Source: JAWWPY01 sp964412845 (GTDB lineage Bacteria; Actinomycetota; Actinomycetes; Streptosporangiales; Streptosporangiaceae). From it: DNA of 64,000 nt. Position numbers and translations under genes: made by a program. Shown here piece by piece: positions 1-9,218 of this stretch; within the stretch, counting starts at the first letter, position 1, and each line of letters opens with the position of its first letter. The DNA is taken from contig CAYPQM010000008.1 of the NCBI GenBank assembly GCA_964412845.1, forward strand, positions 6,534 through 70,533, read 5' to 3'. The notes beneath the pieces were generated by a model. That model saw only the letters and a list, made by a program, of their open reading frames with translations, made no database searches and was not told the DNA's origin.

Positions 1-1
1 G

Positions 2-568
2 CTGGCCTACCTGGTGCAGGGCCGCTTCGAGCATGTGAACTTCATCTGGCGGCCCGCGCCGCTCACCGTGCACGTGACCGAGGTCATCCCGCCGCACCCG
101 CCGAAGCTGCTGGCCATGGCCGAGCAGGTGGTCGGCTATGACGAGGACCTGCCGCCAGTAACCCTCGTGCTCGACGCGGTCGATGTGGAACAACTGGTGG
201 CGGACAACCCGGCACCGCACTACCTGCTGCCCTGCCGGGGCAGCGGTGCGGCATCCGGCGGGGATGTCAGCTATCTGGACTGCCATCCGCCTTACCACGC
301 CGACTGGCTGCTCATCGGCTGCGACCGGTCCCGCCAGTTCCACCAGCACTTCTACGGCGCGGAACCCCGCCGCATCGAGCTGTGCCCGAAGGCACGGTCG
401 GTGGGGCCGCCCGGTGCGCGCGTGCTGACCAAGTGCTGCCTGCTGGAACGCGGTATCCAGGTGGACGGCAGCACGGCGGTGGTGCCGTGGGGCGCGAACC
501 TGGACGAGGTGCGCACCGCGCTCCGTGCCCTCTGTGGCATCCCGGCGCCAGCGGAAGCCGCGCCGTGA
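2..568 (+). CDS. Conserved hypothetical protein, C-terminal part (5' end outside window)
   Basis: The frame is open to the left edge, so the true start lies upstream; the GTG at 14 is only the first start-like codon inside the window. About 188 residues are visible. They contain short conserved-looking stretches such as VNFIWRPAPL, HYLLPCRGSG, CHPPYHADWLLIGC and LTKCCLLERG, rich in Cys, His and Trp, with no signal peptide or membrane segment in the visible part. I do not recognise a characterised family. The last codons overlap the start of the lyase gene at 565 (GTGA), so it is very probably co-transcribed and translationally coupled with the lyase/PLP-enzyme operon and may act on the same substrate. 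Confidence 0.7.
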   Translation: MAYLVQGRFEHVNFIWRPAPLTVHVTEVIPPHPPKLLAMAEQVVGYDEDLPPVTLVLDAVDVEQLVADNPAPHYLLPCRGSGAASGGDVSYLDCHPPYHADWLLIGCDRSRQFHQHFYGAEPRRIELCPKARSVGPPGARVLTKCCLLERGIQVDGSTAVVPWGANLDEVRTALRALCGIPAPAEAAP

Positions 569-1941
569 GTTCCGCGCACCCGGCCGACTCGCGCGTCTAC
601 GGGCACCTGTGGACGACGCCGGAGGTGTCAGCGCTGTTCACCGATGAGGGCCGGACCCAGGCGTGGCTGGACATCCTGGCCGCCCTGGCCCTGGCCCAGG
701 CTGATGTCGGCCTGGTGCCCCGCGCGGCCGCCGATGCGATCAGCGCCCACGCCGACGTGTCCCTGGTGGATCTCGACCTCGTCGCCGAGCAGACCCGGGC
801 CACCGGCCACTCCACGCTGGGCCTGATCCGCGCGCTGCGCGAGTCGCTGCCCGAGCACGCGCGTGAGTGGGTGTACTACGGCGCGACCGTGCAGGACCTG
901 TCCGACACCTGGTTCTCGCTCGTTTTCACAACCCTCGGCGGCATCGCGCAGCGTGATGTGACCCGGATGCGGAACCGGGCCCTCGACCTGGCGGGCGAGC
1001 ACCGGAGCACCCCCATGTGCGGGCGCACCCACGGGCAACCTGGCCTGCCGATCACCTTCGGCTTCAAGGCGGCGGTGTGGGCCGCAGAGCTTGACCGGCA
1101 CCTGGCGCGGCTGCGGCAGGGCGCGGGCCGCTGGGAACTGGCCCAGCTCGGCGGGGCGCTCGGCACCATGGAATTCTGGGGTGACCGCGCGCTCGACCTG
1201 CTCGACGCGTTCGCGGGCCGGCTCGGGTTGCAGGCTCCTGCCGTGCCATGGCTTACCGCACGAGACGGGGTCGCCGAGTTCATCTGGCTGCTGGCGGCGA
1301 TCTCGGCCACGGCCGGCAAGATCGGTAACGAGGTCTACCAGTTGCAGCGGCCGGAGATCGGCGAGCTGCGGGAGACGTTCACCCCCGGCACGGTGGGCTC
1401 GATCACCATGCCGCACAAGCGCAACCCGGAGATTTCCGAGCACCTGGTCACGCTGGCCCGGGTCATCCGGGCGCAGGCCGGAATCGCCCTGGATGGGATG
1501 GTGTGCGAGCACGAGCGGGACGGCCGCGCCTGGAAGACCGAGTGGCTGGTGGTCCCGGAAACCGCCATGTACTTCGCCGCCTGCGTGGACGCCGGGGCCC
1601 GGATGCTCGACGGCCTATGCGTCGACACCGAACGCATGGTCGCCAACATTGACGCCCACCGCGGGTACCTGCTGTCCGAACCGGTGATGCGCGCGCTTAC
1701 CGACCAGCTCGGCAAGCACAGCGCGCACGAGGCGGTCTATGCCGCCGCGATGAGCGGCATCGACAAGGGCCAGGATTTCCGTACTGCACTGCGCGCCGAT
1801 TCCCGCCTGGACGCGATCTCCGACGCTGCCCTGGACGAGCTGCTGGATGTCCGGGCATCGCTTGGCTCGTGTGCCGCGTTCGCGGACCGGGTCCGCCGCG
1901 CCTGCGCGGCAGCGCGGGATGACGGCGGAGTGCGGGAATGA
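565..1941 (+). CDS. Fumarase/aspartase-superfamily lyase (adenylosuccinate lyase / carboxymuconate cycloisomerase type)
   Basis: 458 residues, the usual size for the superfamily. Three conserved regions are in order: GATVQDLSDTW near residue 107, GRTHGQPGLPITFGFK near 150, and the signature GSITMPHKRNPEIS near 277. These enzymes catalyse beta-elimination, typically releasing fumarate from a C-N or C-O bonded succinyl group, and act as cytoplasmic homotetramers. The GTG at 565 is preferred over the upstream in-frame start at 382 because it overlaps the previous stop (GTGA); its own stop overlaps the next start (ATGA at 1938). Lying next to a PLP enzyme and a second superfamily member argues against purine synthesis and for a dedicated catabolic or biosynthetic role. 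The exact substrate cannot be read from the sequence. Confidence 0.85.
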   Translation: MSSAHPADSRVYGHLWTTPEVSALFTDEGRTQAWLDILAALALAQADVGLVPRAAADAISAHADVSLVDLDLVAEQTRATGHSTLGLIRALRESLPEHAREWVYYGATVQDLSDTWFSLVFTTLGGIAQRDVTRMRNRALDLAGEHRSTPMCGRTHGQPGLPITFGFKAAVWAAELDRHLARLRQGAGRWELAQLGGALGTMEFWGDRALDLLDAFAGRLGLQAPAVPWLTARDGVAEFIWLLAAISATAGKIGNEVYQLQRPEIGELRETFTPGTVGSITMPHKRNPEISEHLVTLARVIRAQAGIALDGMVCEHERDGRAWKTEWLVVPETAMYFAACVDAGARMLDGLCVDTERMVANIDAHRGYLLSEPVMRALTDQLGKHSAHEAVYAAAMSGIDKGQDFRTALRADSRLDAISDAALDELLDVRASLGSCAAFADRVRRACAAARDDGGVRE

Positions 1942-2981
1942 CCGTGGGCTCAAGTGCAGCGGCGGCCCGGGCGACCGCGGAACAGTTCGCCCGCGTTCCC
2001 CGGATCCCTCTCGTCCTGGCGCCGACCCCGCTTCATCCGGCGCCCCGGCTGTCCCGCCAACTGGGCGTGCCGGTCCTGCTGAAACGGGACGATCTGGCCG
2101 GTGTCGGCCTCGGCGGAAACAAGCTGCGCGGCCTTGAGTACATCATCGCCGACGCGCTCAGCCAGGGCTGCGACTGCCTGGTAACCGGTGCGGGGCCGCA
2201 GTCGAACTGGACAATGCTCGCCGCGCTGGCCTGCCTGCGGCACCAGATCGAGCCGCACGTTGTCTGCTACGGCAATTCCGCCGCTGACGGGGGCGTCAAT
2301 GACGGGGGCGCCGCTGACGAGGGCAATATGCGGCTGCACCGCTGGCTCGGGGTGGACGTCCGGTTCACCGGTGAACCGGACCGGGCCTCGGTGGATGCCG
2401 GCATCGAAGCCGTCGCGGCGGAGTTGCGGGCCGGCGGACGGCGCCCCTATCTGGTTCCGCGCGGCGGCGCGACCCCGCTGGGTGCCCTCGGCTACCTGCG
2501 GGCGAGCGTCGAGCTGGCCACACAGCTGGACGAGCTGGGGGAGCGGCCCGCAGCGTTGTGGCTCGCGACCGGGTCGTGCGGGACACAGGCTGGCCTGATG
2601 GCCGGCGCGACCCTGACCGGCGCACCATACGAGGTCATCGGCGTTACCGTCAGCAGGCCGGTGAGTGAATGCCAGGAACGGGTCCGGGTGCTGGCGGCCG
2701 GGGCTGCGGCCCTGTGCGGCATCGACGCTGTCATCCCGCAGCCCACTGTGCTTGGTGGCTGGATCGGACCGGGCTACGGGGCACCGTCAGCGGACGGCCG
2801 GGCGGCGGCGCGCCTGGCCGCCATGTCCGAGGGCGTGTTCCTTGACCCCACGTTCGGGGCGAAGGCGATGGCCGCACTGGTCGCGGAGTGCCGGGCAGGC
2901 CGGGTCAGCGGCACCCAGGTGTTCCTGGTCAGCGGCGGCGCACCCACGCTGTTCACCGGATCAGCGGGCGGCCCCCTATGA
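1938..2981 (+). CDS. PLP-dependent enzyme, D-cysteine desulfhydrase / ACC deaminase family
   Basis: 347 residues, fold-type II PLP enzyme. The lysine in GGNKLRGLEY near residue 62 is the expected Schiff-base lysine, and TGAGPQSNW near 82 is the phosphate/substrate-binding loop typical of DcyD and ACC deaminase relatives. The later ATGSCGTQAG is the glycine-rich PLP-phosphate site. Family members remove ammonia or H2S from small amino acids by beta-elimination or ring opening. The ATG at 1938 overlaps the previous stop, and its own stop overlaps the next gene's ATG at 2978, so the four genes form one coupled operon. Between two fumarate-releasing-type lyases it could process the amino acid freed from an N-succinyl compound; that is inference. 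Confidence 0.85.
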   Translation: MTVGSSAAAARATAEQFARVPRIPLVLAPTPLHPAPRLSRQLGVPVLLKRDDLAGVGLGGNKLRGLEYIIADALSQGCDCLVTGAGPQSNWTMLAALACLRHQIEPHVVCYGNSAADGGVNDGGAADEGNMRLHRWLGVDVRFTGEPDRASVDAGIEAVAAELRAGGRRPYLVPRGGATPLGALGYLRASVELATQLDELGERPAALWLATGSCGTQAGLMAGATLTGAPYEVIGVTVSRPVSECQERVRVLAAGAAALCGIDAVIPQPTVLGGWIGPGYGAPSADGRAAARLAAMSEGVFLDPTFGAKAMAALVAECRAGRVSGTQVFLVSGGAPTLFTGSAGGPL

Positions 2982-4486
2982 CCGGCCCGCAGTGGCCGCC
3001 CGAGGGCTACCTCGGGTCCGGGGCCCGGATCACCAGCGGCCCCGCGCCTGAGCTGGTCGAGGCCGGCTACGAGCTGGAGATAGCCGACGCGCCGCTGCTG
3101 CACCGCGGGCTGGCCCTCGCCGACCTCGCGCACCTCGTCGAACTGGTGGAGTGCGGCGCCCTGCGGCGCGATGAGGCGGCGCCGCTCTGCGCGGCGCTCC
3201 TCGACCTGCTCGACTCCCCGGCGGCCGAGTTTCCGTATGACCCGGTGTACGGCGACGCGTACAACAGCCGGGAGCGGGAACTAGAGAAAACCCTCGGGGC
3301 CGCCGCTGGGCGGGTTCACCTCGGCCGCACCCGCCGGTAGGCCGGCCGGATCGCCTTCCGGCTGGCGATCCGGGACAAGCTGCTCAGCCTGCACGCCGAC
3401 GTCACCGCCTTCGCCAGCGTGGTCAGCGACCTGGCCGCCGACCATGCGGCCACACTGTGGGCGGACAGCACCTACCTGCAGCCCGCGCAGCCGTCGACGT
3501 TCGGGCATTACCTGGGAGGTTTCGCTGAGCAGGCGGTGCGGAACCTGGACCGGATCGAGGCGGCGTACCGCAGCGCGGACGCCTCGCCAGCGGGCGCGGG
3601 CGGGGCGGGCGGCTCCCGCCTGCCGCTGGACCGCGCCCGGCTGGCCGGGCTGCTCGGCTTCGGCTCGGTGGGCGCGCACACCCGAGACGCCATGTGGTCG
3701 GTCGACGCCCTGGCCGACGCGGTCAGCGCGGCAGCCCAGGCGGTGGCGCCGCTCGGGCAGCTGGCCGGGGACCTGGAGATCTTCGCAAGTCCCCCGTTCG
3801 GCTACGTGACGCTGGACGCCTCGCTGTGCCGGGCCAGCGTGCTCATGCCGCAGAAACGCAACCCGTACGCGCTTCCGGTGCTGCGCGGCGGCGCGGGCAC
3901 CCTGATCGGCCGCCTGACTGGGCTGCTCGCCACCGGCCTCACCCCCTCCGCGCGCACCGACAACTGGCTGTACGCCTACGGCGAGGTAGCGGGGGCGCTT
4001 GACCTGGCCGGCCGGCTGGTCCGGCTCGGATCCGCCGTGGTGGCTGGGCTGAGCCCGGACGTGGGCACCCTCGCTGAGCAGGCGGCCAGCCATTTCACCG
4101 CGGCGGCCGACCTCGCGGAGGAGCTGTCGGTGCGCTTCCGGCTGGACTACCGCACGGCCTACCGGGTGGTCGGCAAAGCCGTGGCCACCGCGGTGAGCCG
4201 GGGCGACACCGGGCTGACCCTTCCGGCGGTCTGCGCGGCCGCCGAGGAGATCACCGGAGCGCCGGTGCCGGTCACCCCCGACCTGCTCACCGCCGCGACC
4301 GACCCGGTCGCGGCGGTGACGGCCAGGGACGCCCTGGGCGGTGCGAGCCCCCGGCGAGTCCGGGAACACGCCCGTCGGGTGCGCCGGCGGGTCGCGGCGG
4401 CCCGGCGGTGGAATTCGCACCGCACGGCCCGGATCGCGCAGGCCGAGTCGGACCTGATCGCGGCGGCCCGGAACCTGATGTCCTGA
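2978..4486 (+). pseudogene. Argininosuccinate-lyase-like gene interrupted by an in-frame TAG
   Basis: The ATG at 2978 overlaps the upstream stop (ATGA). The first 120 codons end at TAG 3338-3340. The same frame stays open from 3341 to the stop at 4486 and reads on as normal argininosuccinate-lyase-like protein: AGRIAFRLAIRDKLL follows directly on GRVHLGRTRR, and the signature SVLMPQKRNPYALP is near codon 290. With the TAG read through, the product would be about 502 residues, normal for the family. In relatives an acidic or polar residue follows the RTRR-like motif, so a single GAG-to-TAG change is the simplest explanation. It is either a recent nonsense mutation, a base-calling error or rare readthrough. 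A split enzyme is unlikely, since the break falls inside the first catalytic region. Confidence 0.75.
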
Positions 4487-4507
4487 CGCAACCCTCAGGA
4501 CTAGGCC

Positions 4508-4540
4508 GACCTGATCGCGGCCGCCCGGAACCTGATGTCC
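4508..4540 (+). repeat. Partial copy of the 3' end of the lyase-like gene
   Basis: Bases 4508-4540 repeat 4451-4483, the last codons of the preceding gene, with one mismatch at an offset of 57 bp. The copy lies after the stop codon and is not translated. Confidence 0.85.
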
Positions 4541-4568
4541 CTGACGGGATCACCAGGCCCGGATGGCT

Positions 4569-4608
4569 GTGCCGCCGGCCGCCCGTCTGGGTAAGCGGCC
4601 GGCGGCAC
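4569..4608. terminator. Strong hairpin between convergent genes, likely bidirectional terminator
   Basis: Perfect 14-bp arms (4569-4582 and 4595-4608, GTGCCGCCGGCCGC and its complement) flank a 12-nt loop. It lies between the ends of the lyase operon (+) and the glucoamylase (-). There is no U-tract, which is common for actinobacterial terminators. Confidence 0.7.
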
Positions 4609-4650
4609 GTCTAGGTGGCCCCGGTGATCAGGTGAACCTGGTGGCCGGTT

Positions 4651-7575
4651 TTAGCAGCCGCCGCTGCCTTGCCAGGCGGCGACGGTGTTGGTGGCGGTGT
4701 AGGAGGCGTTGGCGGTGTTGAAGCCGAAGGTGCGGTTGGCGAGGCTGCCGCACGTGCTGGTTTCCTCGGTGGTGTTCCAGCTGCCGAGGGTGAATTTGTA
4801 CTGGAACGCGGCGACGGGGATGCCGGTGATGGTGAGTGTCCAGGTGTTAGTGCCGGTCTGGATCATGGGGTAGTCATTGGCGATCCAGTTGTCGGCGGAG
4901 GGGATGCCAGTGCCGAGCACGTTGTAGTTGCCGGACAGGTAGACGGTGTCCCCCGCCGGGGTGGTCGATGGCACGGTCACGTTAATCACCGCAGTCGAAT
5001 CACCGCAGGCCGACGGGCCGCCCCAGTTGGCGACCGTGTCGTTCACCGTGCCGTTGCTGACGCTCATGCTCCGGTTGCTGATGTCGGCGCAGTTCGCGTT
5101 CTTCTCGACGTTCGACCAGGAGCCGCCCAGGTCGTACTTGTAGGACAGGGTGGCGTTGGCCGCCGCGCTCACCGTCGTGGTCCACTTGGTGGCGGTGACC
5201 CGGGTCATCGGGATGCCGTTGGCGGCCCAGTCAGACTGGCCCAGGCCGAGCGCGGACAGGTTCCCGGCCAGGTAGACGGGGCCACCGGACGCGTCGGTGT
5301 TCACTGGCACCGTCACATTCACCGTCTCCTTCACCGAGCCGCCTCCCGACCCGCCCGTCGGGCAGGTGCTCTGCTGCACGCACTGGGTGACGACCGCCGG
5401 TGTGTCCACGTTCTTGCCCGCGGAGATGTCGATGGCGAGCCGCACGTACTGAGCCATGGCCCACATCAGCGGGGTAGCGGAGTTGTCCGGCTGGCCGAAG
5501 GTGAACCCGCCGGTCCCCGTCGAACCACCCCACACCTGCTCGGAGATCTGATAGCCGGAGTTGGCGGCACCGGCCAGGGTCGCCAGCAGGGACTGCGCCC
5601 CGGTCAGGTTGCCCGCCGCGATGTCGTACTCGCCGCGCTCGCCGGACAGCACTGGCCACGGGTTGCCGACACCTGATCCGGTGTAGTCGCGGCCGGAGGA
5701 CGTCTCGCCGTAGCCGTCGAAGTCGTACCTGTGCCAGACCGGCCCCTCGGGGGTCGTCACTTTGATCTGGGAGTCCACGGCGGTGATGGTGTTGGTGATG
5801 TCGGTCGCGGTCGCCGCCTTGATGCCCAGCCTGACCAGTTCGAGGAAGCTGGGGTCGACCACGGTGCGGTCGTCGTGGCTGCCGCCGCCGTTGGCGATGC
5901 CGATGGAGGCCCCGGAGTTCGGGCTCCCGTCCGGGGTGATCCGCAGGAAATAGTCGCCGTTGCCGTAGGAGCCCGTGGTGGTGTACGTGCGGCTGTCCAC
6001 CTCGGACGCCCAGGACAGCGCGGTCGACTGGTAGCTGGCGGCCAGGCTGGTCGCGCCGTTGGCCTCGGCGATCGAGGCCGCGCAGATCAGCCCCGCGATC
6101 TCCGCCGCCATGGTGGCCGGCGAGTAGCCGCCGGCCTCCTCCCAGCGCTCCTGCGGTGTGTACGGGCCGTTGGAAACCAGGTAGTTGGCCAGGGCCTGGA
6201 TGTGCCCCCAGTCGGCTGAGTTTGTCGCGCCGAGTTGGTAGGCCAGGATGATCGGGTCGGCGACCTCGTCCATCTGAAGTGAGCCGAACACGGTGTTTCC
6301 GTTAAGGAATGTGTTCTGTTTGACGGCGCCGCTCGACTCTTCCTCATAGGTGAAGATGTACTGCAGTGCGTCGTTCGCGTCCGCGGTGTCGCCAGCCGCG
6401 AGCAATGCCGACGCCATCTCGTACTCATCGCGTGTCCAGACCACGTGGTATCCGTGGCCACCTGCGCTGTTCGCGCTCACGCTGGTGCCCCACGGGTCGG
6501 ACGGGGCGGCTACGAACCCGCCGGTGTAGGTCTTGTCCTCGTCGGCTTTGACCTCCATCAGCGATACGTAGTACTGCGTCTCCAGGGCGCTGCTGCCGGT
6601 CACCGAGGCGGGCGGGGAGTTGAGCCCGCCGACCCAGGAGTGCCAGCCGGACTCAAACGAGCTCTCCAGCGGGGAGAAGCCCGCGGCCAGGGAGGCGGCG
6701 GCGTCGGAGATGGCGGCGGACTGGGTGGAGTCGAAGGCCAGGGCCAGGGTGAAGGTGGTCGACCCGCTGGCCGCCACCGGGACCTGCGCGACCTGGACGA
6801 TGTGCCCCGCGGTCGACGCTGATGAGTACGTCGTGGTCAGTGCGTGGCTGCTGGCGAGCTGGCTGCTGCCGTCGCTGGATGTGCCGACGTAGCCAGTCGT
6901 CGTCTGGCTGAAGCCCGTGGACGCCGCGAGCGCGCTGGACACCGAGCCGTTGACGGCCACCGGATCGCCGCTGGCCGTATCGGTACCGCCGGTGTTGCCC
7001 ATGCCGTCGTTGTTGAGTTGCGGCAGGTAGTCGGCGTACAGCTGGAGCGCGGTCGAGGTGTGGTTTGCGAAAGTGGTCTGCACCAGCACCACCGAGCGGG
7101 ACGGATCAGCCACGTACGTCTTGGTGATGGTGAAGTCGCCGTTGGTCGCGGTGTTCACCTGCTGCCAGACCAGTGACGTCGGATCCACCAGGGAAATCGC
7201 GTGGGTGGTGTTCGCCGTTTCGGTGTTGGTGAACGTCGAGCCGTCCGTGACGATGTACTGCAGGCCGAACGTGCTGGGGGTGTCGGCCTGCGGGTAGAAG
7301 ACGTTCTCCAGCTCGCCGTTCCCCAGGGTGTACCAGACCTTGGACGACGCGCCGAGCGAGTCCGCGAAACCCTGCAGGTTCGACTCGTTCCAGGTCGCGT
7401 TCGCTCCCGGCGCGCCGGGAGCGTTGCCCGCGGCGAGCGCTGGTGCGGCTGGTGCCAGCGCGGTCAGCGCCGCCGCCGTCACGCCCGCGGCGGCTAATGC
7501 CGTGCCGCGCAGCCACCGCCGCGTGATGATCCTGCTGTGCCCCCGCCCAGCACATGATCTCTGTCGGTTCCTCAT
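4651..7575 (-). CDS. Secreted glucoamylase (GH15) with two C-terminal starch-binding-like modules
   Basis: The start at 7575 (974 residues) is chosen because it gives a clean signal peptide with a Tat-like TRRWLRG motif, an alanine-rich hydrophobic stretch and a likely ALA cleavage site; the frame is open upstream to 7728 without secretion features. Domain order: a beta-rich bacterial glucoamylase N-domain (about 50-320), then the (alpha/alpha)6 GH15 barrel with WTRDEYEMASALL near 378, RWEEAGGYSP near 477 (general-acid Glu region) and SGERGEYDIA near 645 (general-base region). Two tandem beta-sandwich modules of about 110 residues follow (about 747-855 and 858-974), each with VTVP, VYLAGN/VYLSGN, YKY/YKF, a Cys and an NR motif, resembling CBM20-like starch binders. 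It releases glucose from alpha-glucans outside the cell. It stands alone, and no sugar regulator is adjacent. Confidence 0.92.
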   Translation of the reverse strand: MRNRQRSCAGRGHSRIITRRWLRGTALAAAGVTAAALTALAPAAPALAAGNAPGAPGANATWNESNLQGFADSLGASSKVWYTLGNGELENVFYPQADTPSTFGLQYIVTDGSTFTNTETANTTHAISLVDPTSLVWQQVNTATNGDFTITKTYVADPSRSVVLVQTTFANHTSTALQLYADYLPQLNNDGMGNTGGTDTASGDPVAVNGSVSSALAASTGFSQTTTGYVGTSSDGSSQLASSHALTTTYSSASTAGHIVQVAQVPVAASGSTTFTLALAFDSTQSAAISDAAASLAAGFSPLESSFESGWHSWVGGLNSPPASVTGSSALETQYYVSLMEVKADEDKTYTGGFVAAPSDPWGTSVSANSAGGHGYHVVWTRDEYEMASALLAAGDTADANDALQYIFTYEEESSGAVKQNTFLNGNTVFGSLQMDEVADPIILAYQLGATNSADWGHIQALANYLVSNGPYTPQERWEEAGGYSPATMAAEIAGLICAASIAEANGATSLAASYQSTALSWASEVDSRTYTTTGSYGNGDYFLRITPDGSPNSGASIGIANGGGSHDDRTVVDPSFLELVRLGIKAATATDITNTITAVDSQIKVTTPEGPVWHRYDFDGYGETSSGRDYTGSGVGNPWPVLSGERGEYDIAAGNLTGAQSLLATLAGAANSGYQISEQVWGGSTGTGGFTFGQPDNSATPLMWAMAQYVRLAIDISAGKNVDTPAVVTQCVQQSTCPTGGSGGGSVKETVNVTVPVNTDASGGPVYLAGNLSALGLGQSDWAANGIPMTRVTATKWTTTVSAAANATLSYKYDLGGSWSNVEKNANCADISNRSMSVSNGTVNDTVANWGGPSACGDSTAVINVTVPSTTPAGDTVYLSGNYNVLGTGIPSADNWIANDYPMIQTGTNTWTLTITGIPVAAFQYKFTLGSWNTTEETSTCGSLANRTFGFNTANASYTATNTVAAWQGSGGC

Positions 7576-8041
7576 GGCGTGCCCTGTGTGCCCTTCTCTC
7601 GCTGGTGGCCTGAATGGCTGATAGCGAGTGCCATCCGCCCCCAGCGGCGGGACAATGGTTTCCCGCACAACATAGGTTTTGGGCGGAACTGCCGGCCAGA
7701 AGTATGGGCAGAAATAATCTGTTAACAATCTGTCAATGATTCATTAACGCGATCTCGACAGCGTTCCTGCCATTGACGTGTCCCGCGCGGCGGCGTGATA
7801 CTCCTGCTGAGCCGGCGGCCCGTCCGGCTCCACGATGACCTGTCTGGGTGCGGCCCGCTGGCCGCAGGTCGCTGATGCCCCGCATCAGGTTCCTGGTCAG
7901 CCCCCGACGGAAGGTCATGATGCTCATGGTGCATGCGTACGGACAGCCCATGACAAACGGCGGCTTAGCCGCGCATCGCCCAGGTGATGCCCTCAGGGTT
8001 GTTCGGTTTACACCGGTGGGACATCCGAGTACGCTGCGGCC
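7576..8041. other. Intergenic region between divergent genes
   Basis: About 465 bp. Bases 7676-7750 are clearly less GC-rich than the surroundings and probably hold the glucoamylase promoter. A minus-strand TTGACA reads from 7736 to 7731, but no well-spaced -10 box follows. I see no credible gene here. Confidence 0.4.
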
Positions 8042-8512
8042 GTGCCAGCATGGGAGGCGATCGAGCAGGCGGAACCAGAGTTCGCCGGGCGGGTGCGGCG
8101 GCTGTTCGACGCCGGTCGCCATAAGACAATCGCGACGCTGCGCGCGGACGGCTCGCCACGCGTCTCGGGCATCGAGTGCGAGTTCACGGACGGCGATCTC
8201 CGCTTCGGTTCGATGGCCGGCGCACGCAAGGGGGCGGACCTCAACCGGGATCCCCGCTTCGCACTGCACGGCCCAACCTTCCACCCCGAGGAGGGCAAGG
8301 AGCGCGACTGGCCGGGCGAGGCGAAGATCGCCGGACGAGCCATCCCCGCCGGCCCGGTGGCCACGGATGAGGCGAACGAGCAACCGGACGGGCAGATGTT
8401 CGTCGCCGACATCACCGAGGTCGTCATCACCGGACTCAATACCGAAGCCACCAAACTCGTCGTTGAGTCCTGGACGCCTGAGCGAGGACTACGAAGGGTC
8501 GAGCGAGACTAG
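8042..8512 (+). CDS. Pyridoxamine 5'-phosphate oxidase-fold (PPOX/FDR-type) protein
   Basis: 156 residues from a GTG start. The pattern TIATLRADGSPRVSGIEC followed by LRFGSMAGARKGADLNRDPRFALHG is the split-barrel flavin/F420-binding core of the PPOX-type family, in which small cytoplasmic enzymes use FMN or F420 to reduce or oxidise varied substrates. No membrane or signal segment is present. The gene is monocistronic: upstream is the glucoamylase promoter region, and downstream the convergent response regulator ends 37 bp away. The sequence alone does not decide between FMN and F420 or give the substrate; an F420 role is plausible in actinobacteria. Confidence 0.8.
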   Translation: MPAWEAIEQAEPEFAGRVRRLFDAGRHKTIATLRADGSPRVSGIECEFTDGDLRFGSMAGARKGADLNRDPRFALHGPTFHPEEGKERDWPGEAKIAGRAIPAGPVATDEANEQPDGQMFVADITEVVITGLNTEATKLVVESWTPERGLRRVERD

Positions 8513-8549
8513 TGGTTCCCGCACGCCCTCGTGACTGTCATCCGTGCCC

Positions 8550-9218
8550 TCAGGCCGACTGATCGCAAATGCGGTAGCCGACGCCGGGCCTGGTCGCGAT
8601 CACGGGCGGGTCGCCGAGCTTGCGGCGCAGCCGGCCGATCGTCACCGTCACGGTGTTGGTAAACGGATCGGCCTGCTCGTCCCAGACCTGCTCGAGCAGA
8701 TCCTCGGCGCGCAGGAACGCAGGCGAGGCGACCAGCAGCGCCTCCAGCACGCCGAACTCCTTGACCGACAGGTCGAGCTGCCGTCCGTCCCGCGTCACGG
8801 TCCGCCGCATCGGATCGAGCTCGATCCCGGCGGCGCGCAGCGTGCGGGCTCGGGCGGATGGCTGCCGACGGGCCAGCGCCCGGACCCGAAGGACGAGCTC
8901 CGGGAAGTGGAACGGCTTGCCCAGGTAGTCGTCGGCGCCCAGGCCCAGCCCGGTCACCCGGTCGCCGGGCGCCCCGGCCGCGGTCAGCATGAGGACCATC
9001 GCCCGGTCGCCGCGGTCGGTGATCATCTGGCACAGGGCGTCGCCGTGGATGCCGGGCAGGTCGCGGTCGAGCACGACGACGTCGTAGGAGTTGAGGTCGA
9101 GCTTCGCGGCTGCCGCTAGCCCGTCGTGAGCGGCGTCCACGGCCATGCCCTGGTCCCGCAGGCCCTCCACCAGGACGTCGGCCAGCGACCGCGAGTCCTC
9201 GACGACCAGCACTCTCAT
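8550..9218 (-). CDS. OmpR-family response regulator
   Basis: 222 residues. N-terminal receiver with the acidic pair in VVEDSR, the phospho-acceptor Asp in VVVLDRDLPG, the switch Thr in LMLTAAG and the KPF lysine; C-terminal OmpR/PhoB winged helix (LSVKEFGVLEALL to RKLGDPPVIATRPGVGYRI). The ATG at 9218 overlaps the kinase stop (ATGA), so it is the second gene of a kinase-regulator operon. The divergent ABC exporter at 10642 is the natural target by position. The product should bind DNA after phosphorylation by the upstream kinase. Confidence 0.93.
   Translation of the reverse strand: MRVLVVEDSRSLADVLVEGLRDQGMAVDAAHDGLAAAAKLDLNSYDVVVLDRDLPGIHGDALCQMITDRGDRAMVLMLTAAGAPGDRVTGLGLGADDYLGKPFHFPELVLRVRALARRQPSARARTLRAAGIELDPMRRTVTRDGRQLDLSVKEFGVLEALLVASPAFLRAEDLLEQVWDEQADPFTNTVTVTIGRLRRKLGDPPVIATRPGVGYRICDQSA

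Noticed and set aside
628..1512. Long minus-strand frame inside the lyase gene
   Set aside because: Composition typical of GC-rich antisense frames; the plus-strand lyase has all catalytic motifs.
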